Of a stretch of DNA of 64,000 nucleotides, positions 8,997-17,695 are shown one piece after another (within the stretch, counting starts at the first letter, position 1; each line of letters starts with the position of its first letter). The notes under the pieces are model-generated. The model did not search any database. It was not told the DNA's origin and worked only from the letters and a program-made list of their open reading frames with translations. Made by a program: the position numbers and the translations under genes. Origin of the DNA: Corynebacterium pollutisoli (GTDB taxonomy: Bacteria; Actinomycetota; Actinomycetes; Mycobacteriales; Mycobacteriaceae); NCBI RefSeq assembly GCF_900177745.1, contig NZ_FXAR01000002.1, forward strand, positions 186,001 to 250,000. The letters are read 5' to 3'.

Positions 8997-9178
8997 GGTT
9001 CGTCCTGGACGGGAGCGGCGGGCGTCTCGCCCTCCGGCTCCTGCTCCTCGTCAGCACGCTCGACCGCCTGCTCGGCGACGTCCTGCATGCTCTCCGAGGC
9101 CTTCTCCTCCGGGTCACCCGTGGTCATCCGGAAGGCGTTGACGTTCTCCCCGTCGTGGTCTGGAGTGGTCATGATCAT
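8993..9178 (-). CDS. Small acidic hypothetical protein
   Basis: Encodes 61 residues rich in Asp, Glu, Ala and Pro with no cysteine and no membrane segment. Its ATG at 9178 overlaps the stop of the upstream gene as ATGA, which argues that it is translated and coupled. No family is recognised. It is the last gene of a minus-strand run starting at bioB. Confidence 0.55.
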   Translation of the reverse strand: MIMTTPDHDGENVNAFRMTTGDPEEKASESMQDVAEQAVERADEEQEPEGETPAAPVQDEP

Positions 9179-9441
9179 CGGGCCGGCGGGGTGTCGGGGC
9201 TCGGCTGGTTCGGGTCCGCCAGGTCACCCGGGTCAGCCTGCTGCTCGGCGTTCGGACGGTTGGAACCGATGCGGTCATCGACGGCGTCGCGCGCCTTCTG
9301 GATGTGATCCGCCTTGTCCTCACCGAAACGGTCGGTGGCGCGGCGCTGCGCGTCGTCGAGGAACTCGTCGGTGCGGCGCTCACCCTCCTCGGACTTCAGG
9401 TAGTCGTTGGCCTTGTTCTTGGCGTTCTCGAAGATGCTCAT
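9175..9441 (-). CDS. Small Rv0909/MT0933-like protein (antitoxin-annotated family)
   Basis: Encodes 88 residues starting MSIFENAKNKANDYLKSEEG from the ATG at 9441. The amphipathic MxxFxxAKxxAxxYL start followed by a charged helix resembles the short actinobacterial proteins annotated as MT0933-like antitoxins. No toxin gene is beside it, so the antitoxin label should be treated as a family name only. The C-terminal half is Pro/Asp-rich and probably disordered. It is a paralogue of the gene at 9519. Confidence 0.6.
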   Translation of the reverse strand: MSIFENAKNKANDYLKSEEGERRTDEFLDDAQRRATDRFGEDKADHIQKARDAVDDRIGSNRPNAEQQADPGDLADPNQPSPDTPPAR

Positions 9442-9518
9442 GGCCCCGACCGTAGCCACGGGGATGTGGCGCCTGCCACCTTCCGGCGGGGTTGTTACGC
9501 GATGTTTATAGCTCCCGC

Positions 9519-9764
9519 TCAGCGCATCGGCGGGATGGGGTTGCCCTCCTCCACCGCGTCGGAGGTGGGGAGATCGAGGTCGGTCCCCGAGTCGGAGTCG
9601 TCGGCGAGGCGCTTGTCCTCGCCCTTGAACGCGCGGTTGACGTCCTCCGGCTGCTCGGGGTCGGGCTGGGTGAGATGGTCGGCGGTGTCGGCGACACGCT
9701 GCTTCCCGTCCTCGGTCACGAGATAGTCGGCTGCCTGGTCCTGTGCTTTCTCGAACTTGTCCAT
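9519..9764 (-). CDS. Second small Rv0909-like protein
   Basis: Encodes 81 residues beginning MDKFEKAQDQAADYLVTEDG, aligning with the start of the neighbouring 9175-9441 product (M-x-x-F-x-x-A, then ADYL or NDYL, then E-D/E-G). The rest is acidic and low in complexity. It begins 22 bases after the bsaP stop. The tandem arrangement suggests a local duplication. The function is unknown. Confidence 0.6.
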   Translation of the reverse strand: MDKFEKAQDQAADYLVTEDGKQRVADTADHLTQPDPEQPEDVNRAFKGEDKRLADDSDSGTDLDLPTSDAVEEGNPIPPMR

Positions 9765-9786
9765 GACCCGGGGCTACCGAGATTCG

Positions 9787-10023
9787 CTAGATGTCGAACA
9801 GCACCGAGTCCAGCTCCCCGTGGCGGGAGCATTCCGCCAACCATCCCATGGGCCTGACCTGCACCTTCATGCGTCGGCCACAGAGCTGGCAGTAGCGCGG
9901 CGGTTCCAGGCCGGCGGCCGCCCCGACGGACAGGGGGCGGTCCTCCACACCCATCTCGGCACCGGTGTTCGGGTGGAAGAGAGGGGCCTCCCCGGCGGCG
10001 CAGGCGGCGGCGAGGTCGCCCAT
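9787..10023 (-). CDS. bsaP: Biotin synthase auxiliary protein
   Basis: A 78-residue cysteine-containing protein that supports biotin synthase in actinobacteria. The sequence shows PPRYCQLCGRRMKVQV and, further on, WLAECSRHGELDS: a Cys pair plus a third Cys, suited to iron or an Fe-S cluster. The ATG at 10023 overlaps the bioB stop (ATGA), so the two are translationally coupled. The role assignment rests on gene position and the Cys motif. Confidence 0.8.
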   Translation of the reverse strand: MGDLAAACAAGEAPLFHPNTGAEMGVEDRPLSVGAAAGLEPPRYCQLCGRRMKVQVRPMGWLAECSRHGELDSVLFDI

Positions 10024-11021
10024 CAGATGACCTGGCCGACGGCCTTGATCGGGATGCGCAGGCCCTCGAGCATGTCGACGTCCTTCTCCATGGGGCGGCC
10101 CAGGGTGGTGAGGTAGTTGCCCACGATGAGGGCGTTCGCCCCGCCCTGCAGACCCTTCTCGACGCCGAGGTCGCCGAGGGTGAGCTCGCGGCCACCGCCG
10201 AAGCGGAGGGTGGCCTTCGGCATGGCCAGCCGCAGCATGGCGGTGGCCTTGAGGGCCTCGGCGGCGTCGATGAGCGGGCGGTTGGCGAAGGGGGTGCCGG
10301 GGCGGGGATCGAGGAAGTTGATGGGAACCTCCTCCGGGGCGAAGGCGGCGAGCTGGACAGCGAATTCGGCGCGCTGGGCGAGTGTTTCGCCCATGCCGAG
10401 GATGCCGCCGGTGCAGACCTCGATGCCGGCGTCGCGGATCATCTCGAGGGTGCGGTGGCGCTCGTCCCACGTGTGCGTGGTGGCGACGCGCGGGAAGAAG
10501 GAGCGCGCGGACTCGAGGTTGTGGTTGTAGCGCTTGACGCCGGCGGCCTTGAGGCGCTCGACCTGCTCCCGGGTGAGGATGCCCACGGAGACCGAGACGT
10601 GGATGTCCACCTCGGCGTACACGGCGGCGACGGCCTCCTCGAGCTGGACCATGAGGCGCTCGTCCGGGCCCTTGACCGCGGCGACGATGCAGAACTCGGT
10701 GGCACCGGACTTTTGCGTCTGCTTCGCGGCCTCGACGAGCTCGGCGATGTCGAGCTGCACCGCACGCACCGGGGATTCGAAGAGGCCGGACTGGGAGCAG
10801 AAGTGGCAGTCCTCGGGGCAGCCGCCGGTCTTCAGCGAGATGATGCCCTCGATCTCCACCTCCTCGCCGCACCAGCGCAGGCGCACCTGGTGGGCGAGGT
10901 CGAGCAGCTCGGGGAGGTGGGTGTCGTCGAGTTCGAGGATCTCGAGCAGCTCGGGCTCGGTGAGGCCCTCGCCCTTGTCGAGGGCGGTCTCGCGGGCGCG
11001 GGTGAGGATGTCGGGGGTCAT
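10023..11021 (-). CDS. bioB: Biotin synthase
   Basis: Radical-SAM enzyme that inserts sulfur into dethiobiotin to make biotin. The protein has 332 residues. The radical-SAM cluster motif CPEDCHFC is at residues 68-75, followed by the family motifs [23 protein letters not shown] and [12 protein letters not shown]. Starting from ATG 11021 there is a good ribosome-binding site (AAGGAG) just upstream. The promoter is flanked by two BioQ-type inverted repeats (11035-11049 and 11068-11082). No bioA, bioD or bioF gene is in this window. Confidence 0.95.
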   Translation of the reverse strand: MTPDILTRARETALDKGEGLTEPELLEILELDDTHLPELLDLAHQVRLRWCGEEVEIEGIISLKTGGCPEDCHFCSQSGLFESPVRAVQLDIAELVEAAKQTQKSGATEFCIVAAVKGPDERLMVQLEEAVAAVYAEVDIHVSVSVGILTREQVERLKAAGVKRYNHNLESARSFFPRVATTHTWDERHRTLEMIRDAGIEVCTGGILGMGETLAQRAEFAVQLAAFAPEEVPINFLDPRPGTPFANRPLIDAAEALKATAMLRLAMPKATLRFGGGRELTLGDLGVEKGLQGGANALIVGNYLTTLGRPMEKDVDMLEGLRIPIKAVGQVI

Positions 11022-11034
11022 GCGGCTCCTTGCG

Positions 11035-11082
11035 TTGAACGGTGTTCAATGCAGTGTAGCCGAAGGGTTGAACGGTGTTCAG
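11035..11082 (-). promoter_or_regulatory. bioB promoter with two BioQ-type operators
   Basis: TTGAACGGTGTTCAA, a perfect palindrome, lies at 11035-11049 and a near-identical TTGAACGGTGTTCAG at 11068-11082. A -10-like TACACT on the minus strand lies between them at 11053-11058; the second box then overlaps the expected -35 region. BioQ of C. glutamicum is known to bind TGAAC-N3-GTTAC-type sites, so biotin-dependent repression of bioB is likely. Confidence 0.7.
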
Positions 11083-11152
11083 TGGGTGCCCGGCGCGGAA
11101 TGCAAAAGCTGGCGGGGCGAAAGATCATATCTCAGCCCCACCAGCAAAAATG

Positions 11153-11184
11153 CAGAAACCTGACCGGTGTTCAGGTCAGGTTCT
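11153..11184 (-). terminator. Hairpin after the release-factor-like gene
   Basis: AACCTGAC pairs with GTCAGGTT around a 10-nt loop, extended by flanking CAGAA/TTCTG with a bulge. On the minus strand it is followed by a short T-run (GCATTTTTG). It ends the gene at 11200. The loop resembles the BioQ box, but the sequence is too far from bioB to be that promoter's operator. Confidence 0.6.
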
Positions 11185-11199
11185 GCACACGGCTGGACG

Positions 11200-12297
11200 C
11201 TAAAAGCGGAAGATCGCTCCCGCCGCACGCTCCTCGTTGAAGGTTGGGACGACGTCGACGGTGCCGCTGTTGCGCAGGGTGTGGACGACGGCGGCGTCGA
11301 GATCCGCGGCCTTCGAGGCGTCACCCAGGGTGTTCTCGCGCAGCGCCAGCGTGGTGAGCACGAGGGTGTCGACGCGGCCGTGCTCCGCCTCCTGCCCGAT
11401 CTTCGTGGCGTCGTGCGTGGCCTTGCCGGTACCGAGATTCTCGCCGAAGCGCTCGAGCAGATCGTCGTGACGCTTGTCCGCCTCGGCGGAGGCCAGCGGC
11501 CACGCCTTCTCGTGGAGCTCCGCTGCGCTGAGGTGGTCGGGGTTGCCGGAGACGGTGTCGTCGAGAAGCTGCACGTTGGGGAGGTAGTCCTTGACGCCGC
11601 CGCGGTGCTCGTCGACGGCCGCGAGGATGAGCGGGCGGTCGTCGTTGGTGAAGCGCGTGTTGAGGGCCTTGGCCACGTCGCGCAGGAAGCTGTCGCGGAC
11701 CACACCCTCGCCGGTGTCGTGGCCGTGGGCGGGTGCGGAATCACCGGCCTGGTGCTGGAACTGCGGCTCACGGGTGTAGTAGTCGGAGTCGTCGGTGGAG
11801 GCCGGCGCGTCGCCGATGTCCAGCTCGGACAGGGAGTTGCGGTCGCCCTCGAACAGGCGGACCTTGTCCTGGCTCACGGCCAGCACGAGGAACGGCATGT
11901 CATCGGCGACGAGCGGCAGCAGCGGGCGCAGGTTCGCGTGCTCACCGACGCTGACCTGGGCCTGGCCGTCGAGCGTGGTGCGGAAGGTGCGGGTGCCGGA
12001 CGGGGAGGCGAAGATCGCGAGCGCGTCGGCCTGACGCTGCCAGAAAGGCTCATCATCGGCCAGCGCAGCGACCTCTGCAAGCAGGGCATCGGCGTCGACG
12101 TCCGGGAAGGACTCGGCGAGCCGGGCGCGGGCATCACCGAGCAGCGGCTTGAGCTGACGGGAATCGTTGACGGTCTCCGGGCCACCGCGGTGGGTCGGGA
12201 CGAGGAGGGAGACGACCGGGCCCTCGAGCTCGGCGAGGGCACGCAGGTCATCGTGGCGGACGGCGTCAATGTTGGGATCAATCAGTGCGTTGTTCAT
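11200..12297 (-). CDS. Archaeo-eukaryotic release-factor-like protein (baeRF family)
   Basis: A 365-residue protein that I place in the bacterial branch of the eRF1/Vms1-like superfamily. Supporting features are PVVSLLVPTHRGG near the N-terminus, FLVLAVSQDKVRLFEGD in the middle (the typical 'LAxxxxxVRLF' strand) and RPLILAAVDEHRG leading into a third domain with KIGQEAEHGRVDTLVL. Such proteins are proposed to act on ribosomes or peptidyl-tRNA; the role of this subgroup is not settled. No GGQ motif is visible. Monocistronic, ATG at 12297, divergent from metQ. Confidence 0.6.
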   Translation of the reverse strand: MNNALIDPNIDAVRHDDLRALAELEGPVVSLLVPTHRGGPETVNDSRQLKPLLGDARARLAESFPDVDADALLAEVAALADDEPFWQRQADALAIFASPSGTRTFRTTLDGQAQVSVGEHANLRPLLPLVADDMPFLVLAVSQDKVRLFEGDRNSLSELDIGDAPASTDDSDYYTREPQFQHQAGDSAPAHGHDTGEGVVRDSFLRDVAKALNTRFTNDDRPLILAAVDEHRGGVKDYLPNVQLLDDTVSGNPDHLSAAELHEKAWPLASAEADKRHDDLLERFGENLGTGKATHDATKIGQEAEHGRVDTLVLTTLALRENTLGDASKAADLDAAVVHTLRNSGTVDVVPTFNEERAAGAIFRF

Positions 12298-12403
12298 GGT
12301 TCCACGCTACTGAAATCCAGGTCACAGGAAGTTAACAATGTCCCCGCTCGGGCACTTGGATGATTTTCATTCATCAGGCCTGCTGGGAGAACACGTGTTT
12401 CGT

Positions 12404-12443
12404 ACCGATCGGTCTTTTCTTTTTGAACCGTGCCGTCTACAGT
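12404..12443 (+). promoter_or_regulatory. Putative metQ promoter region with palindrome ACCGATCGGT
   Basis: A perfect 10-bp palindrome at 12404-12413 precedes a -10-like TACAGT at 12438-12443. The palindrome is of the type used by TetR-family repressors. The McbR site known from C. glutamicum methionine genes (TAGAC-N6-GTCTA) is not seen. Confidence 0.4.
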
Positions 12444-12485
12444 GATGGCGGAAATAGTCATATCAGACAACCCCAGGACAACATC

Positions 12486-13307
12486 ATGCAGCTCACCCGC
12501 CCAGCCGCCCTGCTCGGCACCGTCACCCTCGCCCTGACTCTCGCCGCCTGCGGCTCCGACACCGCAGGTGACGACAAGACGATCCGCGTCGGCGTCTCCC
12601 CCGGCCCCTACTCCGTCCTCTTTCAGGACGGCATCGACCCGATCCTCAGTCAGGACGGCTGGACCATCGAGTACACGAACTTCTCCGACCTGCAGCAGGC
12701 CACCACCGCCGTGCAGGAAGGCGCCGTCGACCTCAATGTCGACCAGCACTCCGCCTACATGGAGGTGTTCAACCGCGAGAAGGGCGCGGACCTCGACCAC
12801 TTCACCGAGATCCCGACCGTCCCCGCCGGCCTCTACTCCGAGCGCCACGACTCTCTCGACGCAGTGGCCGAGGGCCAGAGCGTCGGCATTCCGCAGGACG
12901 CCTCCAACGCCGCCCGCGCCTACAACATCCTCGCCGACGCAGGCTGGATCACCCTGAAGGACGGAGCCGACCCGGCGCTGCTCACCGAGAACGACATCGA
13001 GGACAACCGCTACAACCTCGACATCCAGGTCATGGACTCCGCCACCATCCCGCGCGCGCTGCCAGACCTCGACTGGGGCGTCATTCCCGGCTCGATGAGC
13101 TACGCCTCGAAGGTCGACCCCAACCTGCAGCTCTTCCAGGAGAAGCTGCGCCCGGAGCTCATCCTCGTCGCCGTCACCCGCGCCGATGAGATCGGTGAGG
13201 AATGGACCGACGCCGTCGCCGCCGCCTACCGCGACGAGTCCTTCCACGAGTTCCTCGACGCCGAGAACGTCAACGACTACTGGTTCGTCCCGGACTCCAT
13301 CAAGTAA
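12486..13307 (+). CDS. metQ: Methionine ABC transporter, substrate-binding lipoprotein
   Basis: Binds methionine outside the membrane and delivers it to the MetNI complex. The mature protein belongs to the NlpA family (TIRVGVSPGPYSVLFQDGIDPIL near the start, and GAVDLNVDQHSAYMEVFN). A lipoprotein signal peptide ends LTLAACGS, with Cys near residue 20. The ATG at 12486 is chosen because it puts a basic residue and hydrophobic stretch directly before the lipobox. The stop shares one base with the metN start. First gene of metQ-metN-metI-peptidase. Confidence 0.9.
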   Translation: MQLTRPAALLGTVTLALTLAACGSDTAGDDKTIRVGVSPGPYSVLFQDGIDPILSQDGWTIEYTNFSDLQQATTAVQEGAVDLNVDQHSAYMEVFNREKGADLDHFTEIPTVPAGLYSERHDSLDAVAEGQSVGIPQDASNAARAYNILADAGWITLKDGADPALLTENDIEDNRYNLDIQVMDSATIPRALPDLDWGVIPGSMSYASKVDPNLQLFQEKLRPELILVAVTRADEIGEEWTDAVAAAYRDESFHEFLDAENVNDYWFVPDSIK

Positions 13308-14317
13308 TGTCCGCCGTCACCTTCGAGCACGTCACCCGCCGCTACGGGGACATCACCGCCCTCGACGACGTGACCTTCACCGTTCCCTCAGGCTCCATCT
13401 ACGGGGTCGTGGGCACCTCCGGCGCGGGTAAGTCCACCCTGCTGCGTACGGTCAACGGTCTGGAGACCCCGAGCGAGGGCACCGTCACCGTGCTCGATCG
13501 TGACCCGGCCAGGCTCCAGCAGTCCGGTCTGCGATCCCTGCGTCGGGAGGTCGCGATGATCTTCCAGCACTACAACCTGCTCGGCTCCCGGACCGTCGCG
13601 GAGAATGTCGCCATGCCCCTACGGCTGGCGGGGACCGCGAAGGAGGACGTCGACAAGCGGGTGTCGGAGGCCCTGGACCGCGTCGGCCTGGCTGACCGCG
13701 CCCACCACCGCCCGCGTCAGCTCTCCGGCGGGCAACGCCAACGCGTCGGCATCGCCCGCGCCCTGGTGACCAACCCCCGGGTCCTGTTGTGCGACGAACC
13801 GACGAGCGCGCTGGACCCCATCACCACCGCGCAGATCCTCGACCTGCTGGTGCGAATCAACGAGGATCTGGGGATCACCATCCTCATCATCACCCACCAG
13901 ATGGACGTCATCGCCCGCATCGCCGATCATGTGGCGGTCCTCGAGGGCGGCCAACTGGTCGAAAACGCCCCGGTCGAGGAGATCTTCGCCCGCCCACAGG
14001 CACGCCTCACCAGGCGATTCGTGGAGACCGTCGTGCCGCAGAAGCTACCGGAGACGCTGGCGGATGAGGTCCGGTCCGGCCGGGCCGGCACCGTTGTCCG
14101 GGTGGTCCACGAGGCCGGTGCGGGCAGGTCGGTGCTGCGTGACGTCGAGAAGCTCTTCGACGTCGAGGCCGACCTGCTCCACGCCACCGACGCGCCCCTC
14201 CGCCACACGACGGTGGGCACCCTCGTGCTGGGTCTGCACGCACCGGGCGCCCGCGTGTCCCAGGCTCTGCAATGGCTCTCCGATCAGGAAGGACTCACCG
14301 TGGAGGTGCTCCCGTGA
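13307..14317 (+). CDS. metN: Methionine ABC transporter, ATP-binding protein
   Basis: Powers methionine uptake. The 336-residue protein has Walker A GTSGAGKST near residue 36, signature LSGGQRQRVGIARAL, and Walker B VLLCDEPTSALDP. The last 85 or so residues form the NIL domain typical of MetN, which lets intracellular methionine inhibit transport. The ATG at 13307 overlaps the metQ stop (TAATG), and the stop overlaps the metI start. Confidence 0.93.
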   Translation: MSAVTFEHVTRRYGDITALDDVTFTVPSGSIYGVVGTSGAGKSTLLRTVNGLETPSEGTVTVLDRDPARLQQSGLRSLRREVAMIFQHYNLLGSRTVAENVAMPLRLAGTAKEDVDKRVSEALDRVGLADRAHHRPRQLSGGQRQRVGIARALVTNPRVLLCDEPTSALDPITTAQILDLLVRINEDLGITILIITHQMDVIARIADHVAVLEGGQLVENAPVEEIFARPQARLTRRFVETVVPQKLPETLADEVRSGRAGTVVRVVHEAGAGRSVLRDVEKLFDVEADLLHATDAPLRHTTVGTLVLGLHAPGARVSQALQWLSDQEGLTVEVLP

Positions 14318-14979
14318 CCGAACTTTTCGACACCCGCGTCACCGTCCAGCAGTACATCGACGCCGGATGGGAGACCCTCTACATGGTGGGTGTCTCCCTG
14401 TTCATCGGCTCGCTCGCGGGCATTCCGCTGGCGCTGCTGCTGGTGATCACCCGTCCGGGCGGGTTACGGCCCCAGCCGGTCACCTACCAGGTGACCAATA
14501 TCCTGGTGAACATCATCCGTTCGGTGCCCTTCATCATCCTCATGGTGGCCATCGTGCCGCTGACCAGAGCCATCACGGGGACCTCCATCGGCACAACCGC
14601 GGCGCTGGTCCCGCTGACCATCTACATCGCGCCGTTCATCGCCCGACTCATCGAGGCATCCCTGCTGGAGGTCGGACCCGGCATCCTCGAGGCCGCCGAG
14701 TCGATGGGCGCGACGATGTGGCAGACGATCCGCTGGTTCATGCTCCCGGAGGCACGCGCCTCGATCATCCTCGCGCTGACCACCTCCACGGTGGGACTCA
14801 TCGGCGCCACGGCCATGGCCGGCACAATCGGAGGTGGCGGCGTGGGCGATCTGGCGATCTCCTACGGATACCAGCAGTTCGACACGTTCGCGATGCTCGC
14901 GACCGTCATCATCCTCATCATCGTGGTGCAGGGAATCCAGTCCCTGGGCAACTGGTTGGCCCGCCGCGCCCGGGATTAG
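14314..14979 (+). CDS. metI: Methionine ABC transporter, permease
   Basis: Membrane channel of the methionine importer, with five predicted transmembrane helices in 221 residues. The EAA loop that contacts MetN is visible as EAAESMGATMWQTIRWFMLPEA. A GTG at 14314 overlapping the metN stop is preferred to the upstream ATG at 14272, which lies well inside metN and would add an unlikely charged leader. Confidence 0.9.
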   Translation: MTELFDTRVTVQQYIDAGWETLYMVGVSLFIGSLAGIPLALLLVITRPGGLRPQPVTYQVTNILVNIIRSVPFIILMVAIVPLTRAITGTSIGTTAALVPLTIYIAPFIARLIEASLLEVGPGILEAAESMGATMWQTIRWFMLPEARASIILALTTSTVGLIGATAMAGTIGGGGVGDLAISYGYQQFDTFAMLATVIILIIVVQGIQSLGNWLARRARD

Positions 14980-14989
14980 GGTTGGACGC

Positions 14990-16318
14990 ATGCCGCTTTA
15001 CGACGACACCCTCGCCCTCCTCCGCGAGCTGATCCGCAACGCCTGCGTCAACGACTACACCCCCGGCTCCGGCCAGGAGGTGCGGAACGCGGACACCCTC
15101 GAGCGCTTCTTCGCCGACACCCCCGGCATCACCATCGAGCGCTACGAGTCGGCGCCGGGACGCGTGAGCATCGTCGTCACCCTGGAGGGCACGGACCCGT
15201 CCGCCGAGCCACTCACCTTCCTCGGCCACACCGACGTCGTCCCCGTCGACGCCGACCGCTGGACCGTCGACCCCTTCGGCGCCGAGATCATCGACGGCCG
15301 CCTCTACGGCCGCGGCGCCATGGACATGCTGTTCATCACCGCCACCCAGGCCGCCGTACTGCGCGACGCCGCCCGCTCCGGCCGCCCCACCGGCACGCTC
15401 ACCTTCGTGGGCGTCGCCGACGAGGAGTCGCGCGGCACCCTCGGCGCAAAGTGGCTCTCCGAGGAGCACCCCGAGGCGTTCTCCTGGCGCAACACACTCT
15501 CCGAGACCGGTGGTTCGCACCTGCCGATCGCCGACGGTTCCGACGCCCTCGTCATCGTCGTCGGAGAGAAGGGCGCCGCCCAGCGTCGCCTCCACGTCAC
15601 CGGCGACGCCGGCCACGGCTCCAACCCTTACGGCCGCGAGTCGGCGATCGCGAAGATCGGCGAGGTCGCCCGTCGCATCTCGCTCATCGACGTCCCCGTC
15701 TCCCAGGACCCCCTCTGGCAGGGCTTCGTCCGCGCCTTCCGCTTCGACCCCGCGATCGAACGAGCGCTTCTCGACGGCACCGACGACACCGCCTTCGAGC
15801 ACTTCGGCGACCTCAAGCGTTACGCCCACGCCCTGTCCCGCCTGACAATCTCGCAGACCATCCTCCGTGCGGGCACCGCCATCAACGTCCTGCCCTCGTC
15901 CGCGACCCTCGACCTGGACATCCGCCCGTTGCCGGGCACCACGCAGGACGAGGTCGACGCCATCCTCGCCGACGCCCTGGGCGACATGTACCACGACGTC
16001 CGCATCGAGCGCCTCATCTGCGAACCGGCCACGGTCTCCCCCACCTCCGGTCCGCTGTACGACGCCCTCGTGGCCACCTTCAACGAATTCTTCCCCGGCG
16101 TGCCCGTCGTCCCGACGATCGCCGCCGGCGGTTCCGACCTGCGCTTCGGCCGCCGCCTGGGCGGCAACGGCTACGGCTTCGCCCTGCATGCCCGCGAGCG
16201 CACCCTGGGTGACGTGTTCCACCTGCTCCACCACCACGACGAGTACATCGAGCTGGAGGACGTCGACCTCACAGTCAAGGCGTACCGCTCCCTGGTGCGC
16301 CGCTTCTGCGGGGTGTAG
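14990..16318 (+). CDS. M20 family zinc peptidase (dipeptidase/deacylase)
   Basis: A 442-residue cytoplasmic metallohydrolase. The zinc-ligand motifs of the M20 family are present: FLGHTDVVPVDADRWTVDPF (His and Asp), GRGAMDM, and the catalytic Glu-Glu in GVADEESRGTLG. The dimerisation domain is in the middle (EKGAAQRRLHVTGDAGHGS). The open frame runs further upstream into metI, but the ATG at 14990, 8 bases after the metI stop, is the natural start. Its place after metQNI suggests it releases methionine or amino acids from imported dipeptides or N-acyl derivatives; this is inference. Confidence 0.85.
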   Translation: MPLYDDTLALLRELIRNACVNDYTPGSGQEVRNADTLERFFADTPGITIERYESAPGRVSIVVTLEGTDPSAEPLTFLGHTDVVPVDADRWTVDPFGAEIIDGRLYGRGAMDMLFITATQAAVLRDAARSGRPTGTLTFVGVADEESRGTLGAKWLSEEHPEAFSWRNTLSETGGSHLPIADGSDALVIVVGEKGAAQRRLHVTGDAGHGSNPYGRESAIAKIGEVARRISLIDVPVSQDPLWQGFVRAFRFDPAIERALLDGTDDTAFEHFGDLKRYAHALSRLTISQTILRAGTAINVLPSSATLDLDIRPLPGTTQDEVDAILADALGDMYHDVRIERLICEPATVSPTSGPLYDALVATFNEFFPGVPVVPTIAAGGSDLRFGRRLGGNGYGFALHARERTLGDVFHLLHHHDEYIELEDVDLTVKAYRSLVRRFCGV

Positions 16319-16319
16319 G

Positions 16320-16399
16320 CGACGGGGCGTACCGAATTCACCCCGTCGAAAAGAGTGCCCTTTCGCACCCGGGGACAGTGAACTCGACGGGTTGAATTC
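16320..16399. other. Nested inverted repeats after the M20 peptidase gene
   Basis: CGACGGGG at 16320-16327 pairs with CCCCGTCG at 16341-16348, giving a terminator-like hairpin just after the stop. The same CCCCGTCG also lies within a second, larger inverted repeat whose 16-base arms, beginning GAATTCA, are at 16334-16349 and 16384-16399 with one mismatch. The two hairpins are mutually exclusive. Confidence 0.5.
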
Positions 16400-16502
16400 G
16401 CCCGGCTCCGATCCAGCTGCCCGAGCGGCGCCTCAATAAGCGGTGGGTTCCGGGGGCCGGGGGCGGGCGTCGGAAAGCATCTGGGAACCGTCACACCTGG
16501 GT

Positions 16503-17114
16503 ATGAGTGCTGCGGGATCGGCGAACCCGTGGGAAGATCAAGGCTCTGACACACCCCACGCTCCCAAGGACCTTGTCCTGCGCCACTTCTTCTCCCGCCG
16601 CAACACCCTCGCGGTGACCGCCGTCGGTGCCTCAGCCGCCCTCCTCGTCGCCTGCTCTGAGCCGGCCGAGGACACCGCCACCACCGACGCCCCCGCCAGC
16701 ACCGCGGCCGCCACCGGTGAGACGACCACCATCACCGTCTACACCTCCGAGCCGGAGGAGAAGGTAGACGAGATCAACGCCGCCTTCGAGGCCGCCAACC
16801 CCGACATCAAGGTCGAGGTCTACCGCGCCAGCACCGGTGACCTCAACGCGCGCATCGCAGCCGAGAAGGAGTCCGGCTCCATCGAGGCCGACGTCCTGTG
16901 GGCCGCCGACTCCGCCACCTTCGAGACCTACAAGGCCGCCGGCGACCTCGCCGAGCTGCAGGACGTCGACACCGCCGACCTCATCGAGGAGGCCGTCGAC
17001 GCCGACAACCATTACGTGGGCACCCGCATCATCCCCACCATCATCGCCTACAACACCGACATCATCGACGAGGCCGACGCCCCGCAGTCCTGGGCCGACC
17101 TCGTCGACCCGGGC
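16503..17114 (+). pseudogene. Iron-type ABC transporter substrate-binding lipoprotein, 5' part only
   Basis: The first ~200 codons of an FbpA-like solute-binding protein. A lipoprotein signal (SRRNTLAVTAVGASAALLVAC) is followed by TITVYTSEPEEKVDEINAAF and later GTRIIPTIIAYNTDII and QSWADLVDPG. Normal family members run to about 340 residues. At 17109-17125 the sequence switches to an ABC ATPase in another frame, so the binding-protein C-terminus is lost. The true start is uncertain: ATG 16503 is in frame, but the signal peptide seems to begin about 25 codons later without a standard start codon. Confidence 0.75.
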
Positions 17115-17695
17115 AGCGGCAGCGCGTGGCGCTCGCCCGCGCCATCGTCGCCGACCCCACCGTCCTGCTTCTCGACGAAGCCCTCTCCGCCCTCGACGAG
17201 CCGCTGCGCGACAGCCTCCGCCGCGAACTCGTCTCGCTCACCCGCCGCGAGGGCCTGACCACGGTGCATGTCACGCACGACCGCGCCGAGGCGCTGTCCA
17301 TCGCCGACCGGATCGTCGTCCTCGGCGAGGGACGCATCCAGCAGATCGCCGCCCCGGCCGAGCTGGTCTCGCGCCCGGCCACCGCCGAGGTCGCCGCGTT
17401 CATCGCGGACGCCACGCTTCTGGACGCCGCCTCCCTCCCCGTCGAGCCCTCCGAGATCATCGGCAGCGGTGAGACCCTGACGCTGGCGGTGCTGCCGCAC
17501 ATGGTGGAGGTCCTGCCCCCGGGGGAGGACGGGATCCCCGCGCAGGTGCGTTCCGTGCTCTACGACGCCGGCGACTGGTCCCTCACGCTCGACGCCCTGG
17601 ACACGGTGTTCCGGGCGACGGTGCGCGGGACGCGCCCGGAGGTCGGGGAACCGGTGACGATGCATGTCACCGGGCCGCTGGGGTACCGGAGCTGA
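17111..17695 (+). pseudogene. Iron-type ABC transporter ATPase, 3' part only
   Basis: Starts abruptly at the signature motif (GQRQRVALARAI) and continues with Walker B VLLLDEALSALDEP and the H-loop VHVTHDRAEALS, then a C-terminal regulatory domain with an OB-like fold (DAGDWSLTLDALDTVFRATVRG). Walker A and the whole first half are missing. It is fused out of frame to the binding-protein fragment at 16503-17114. An FbpA-FbpB-FbpC locus with an internal deletion that removed the permease explains the arrangement best. Confidence 0.75.
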
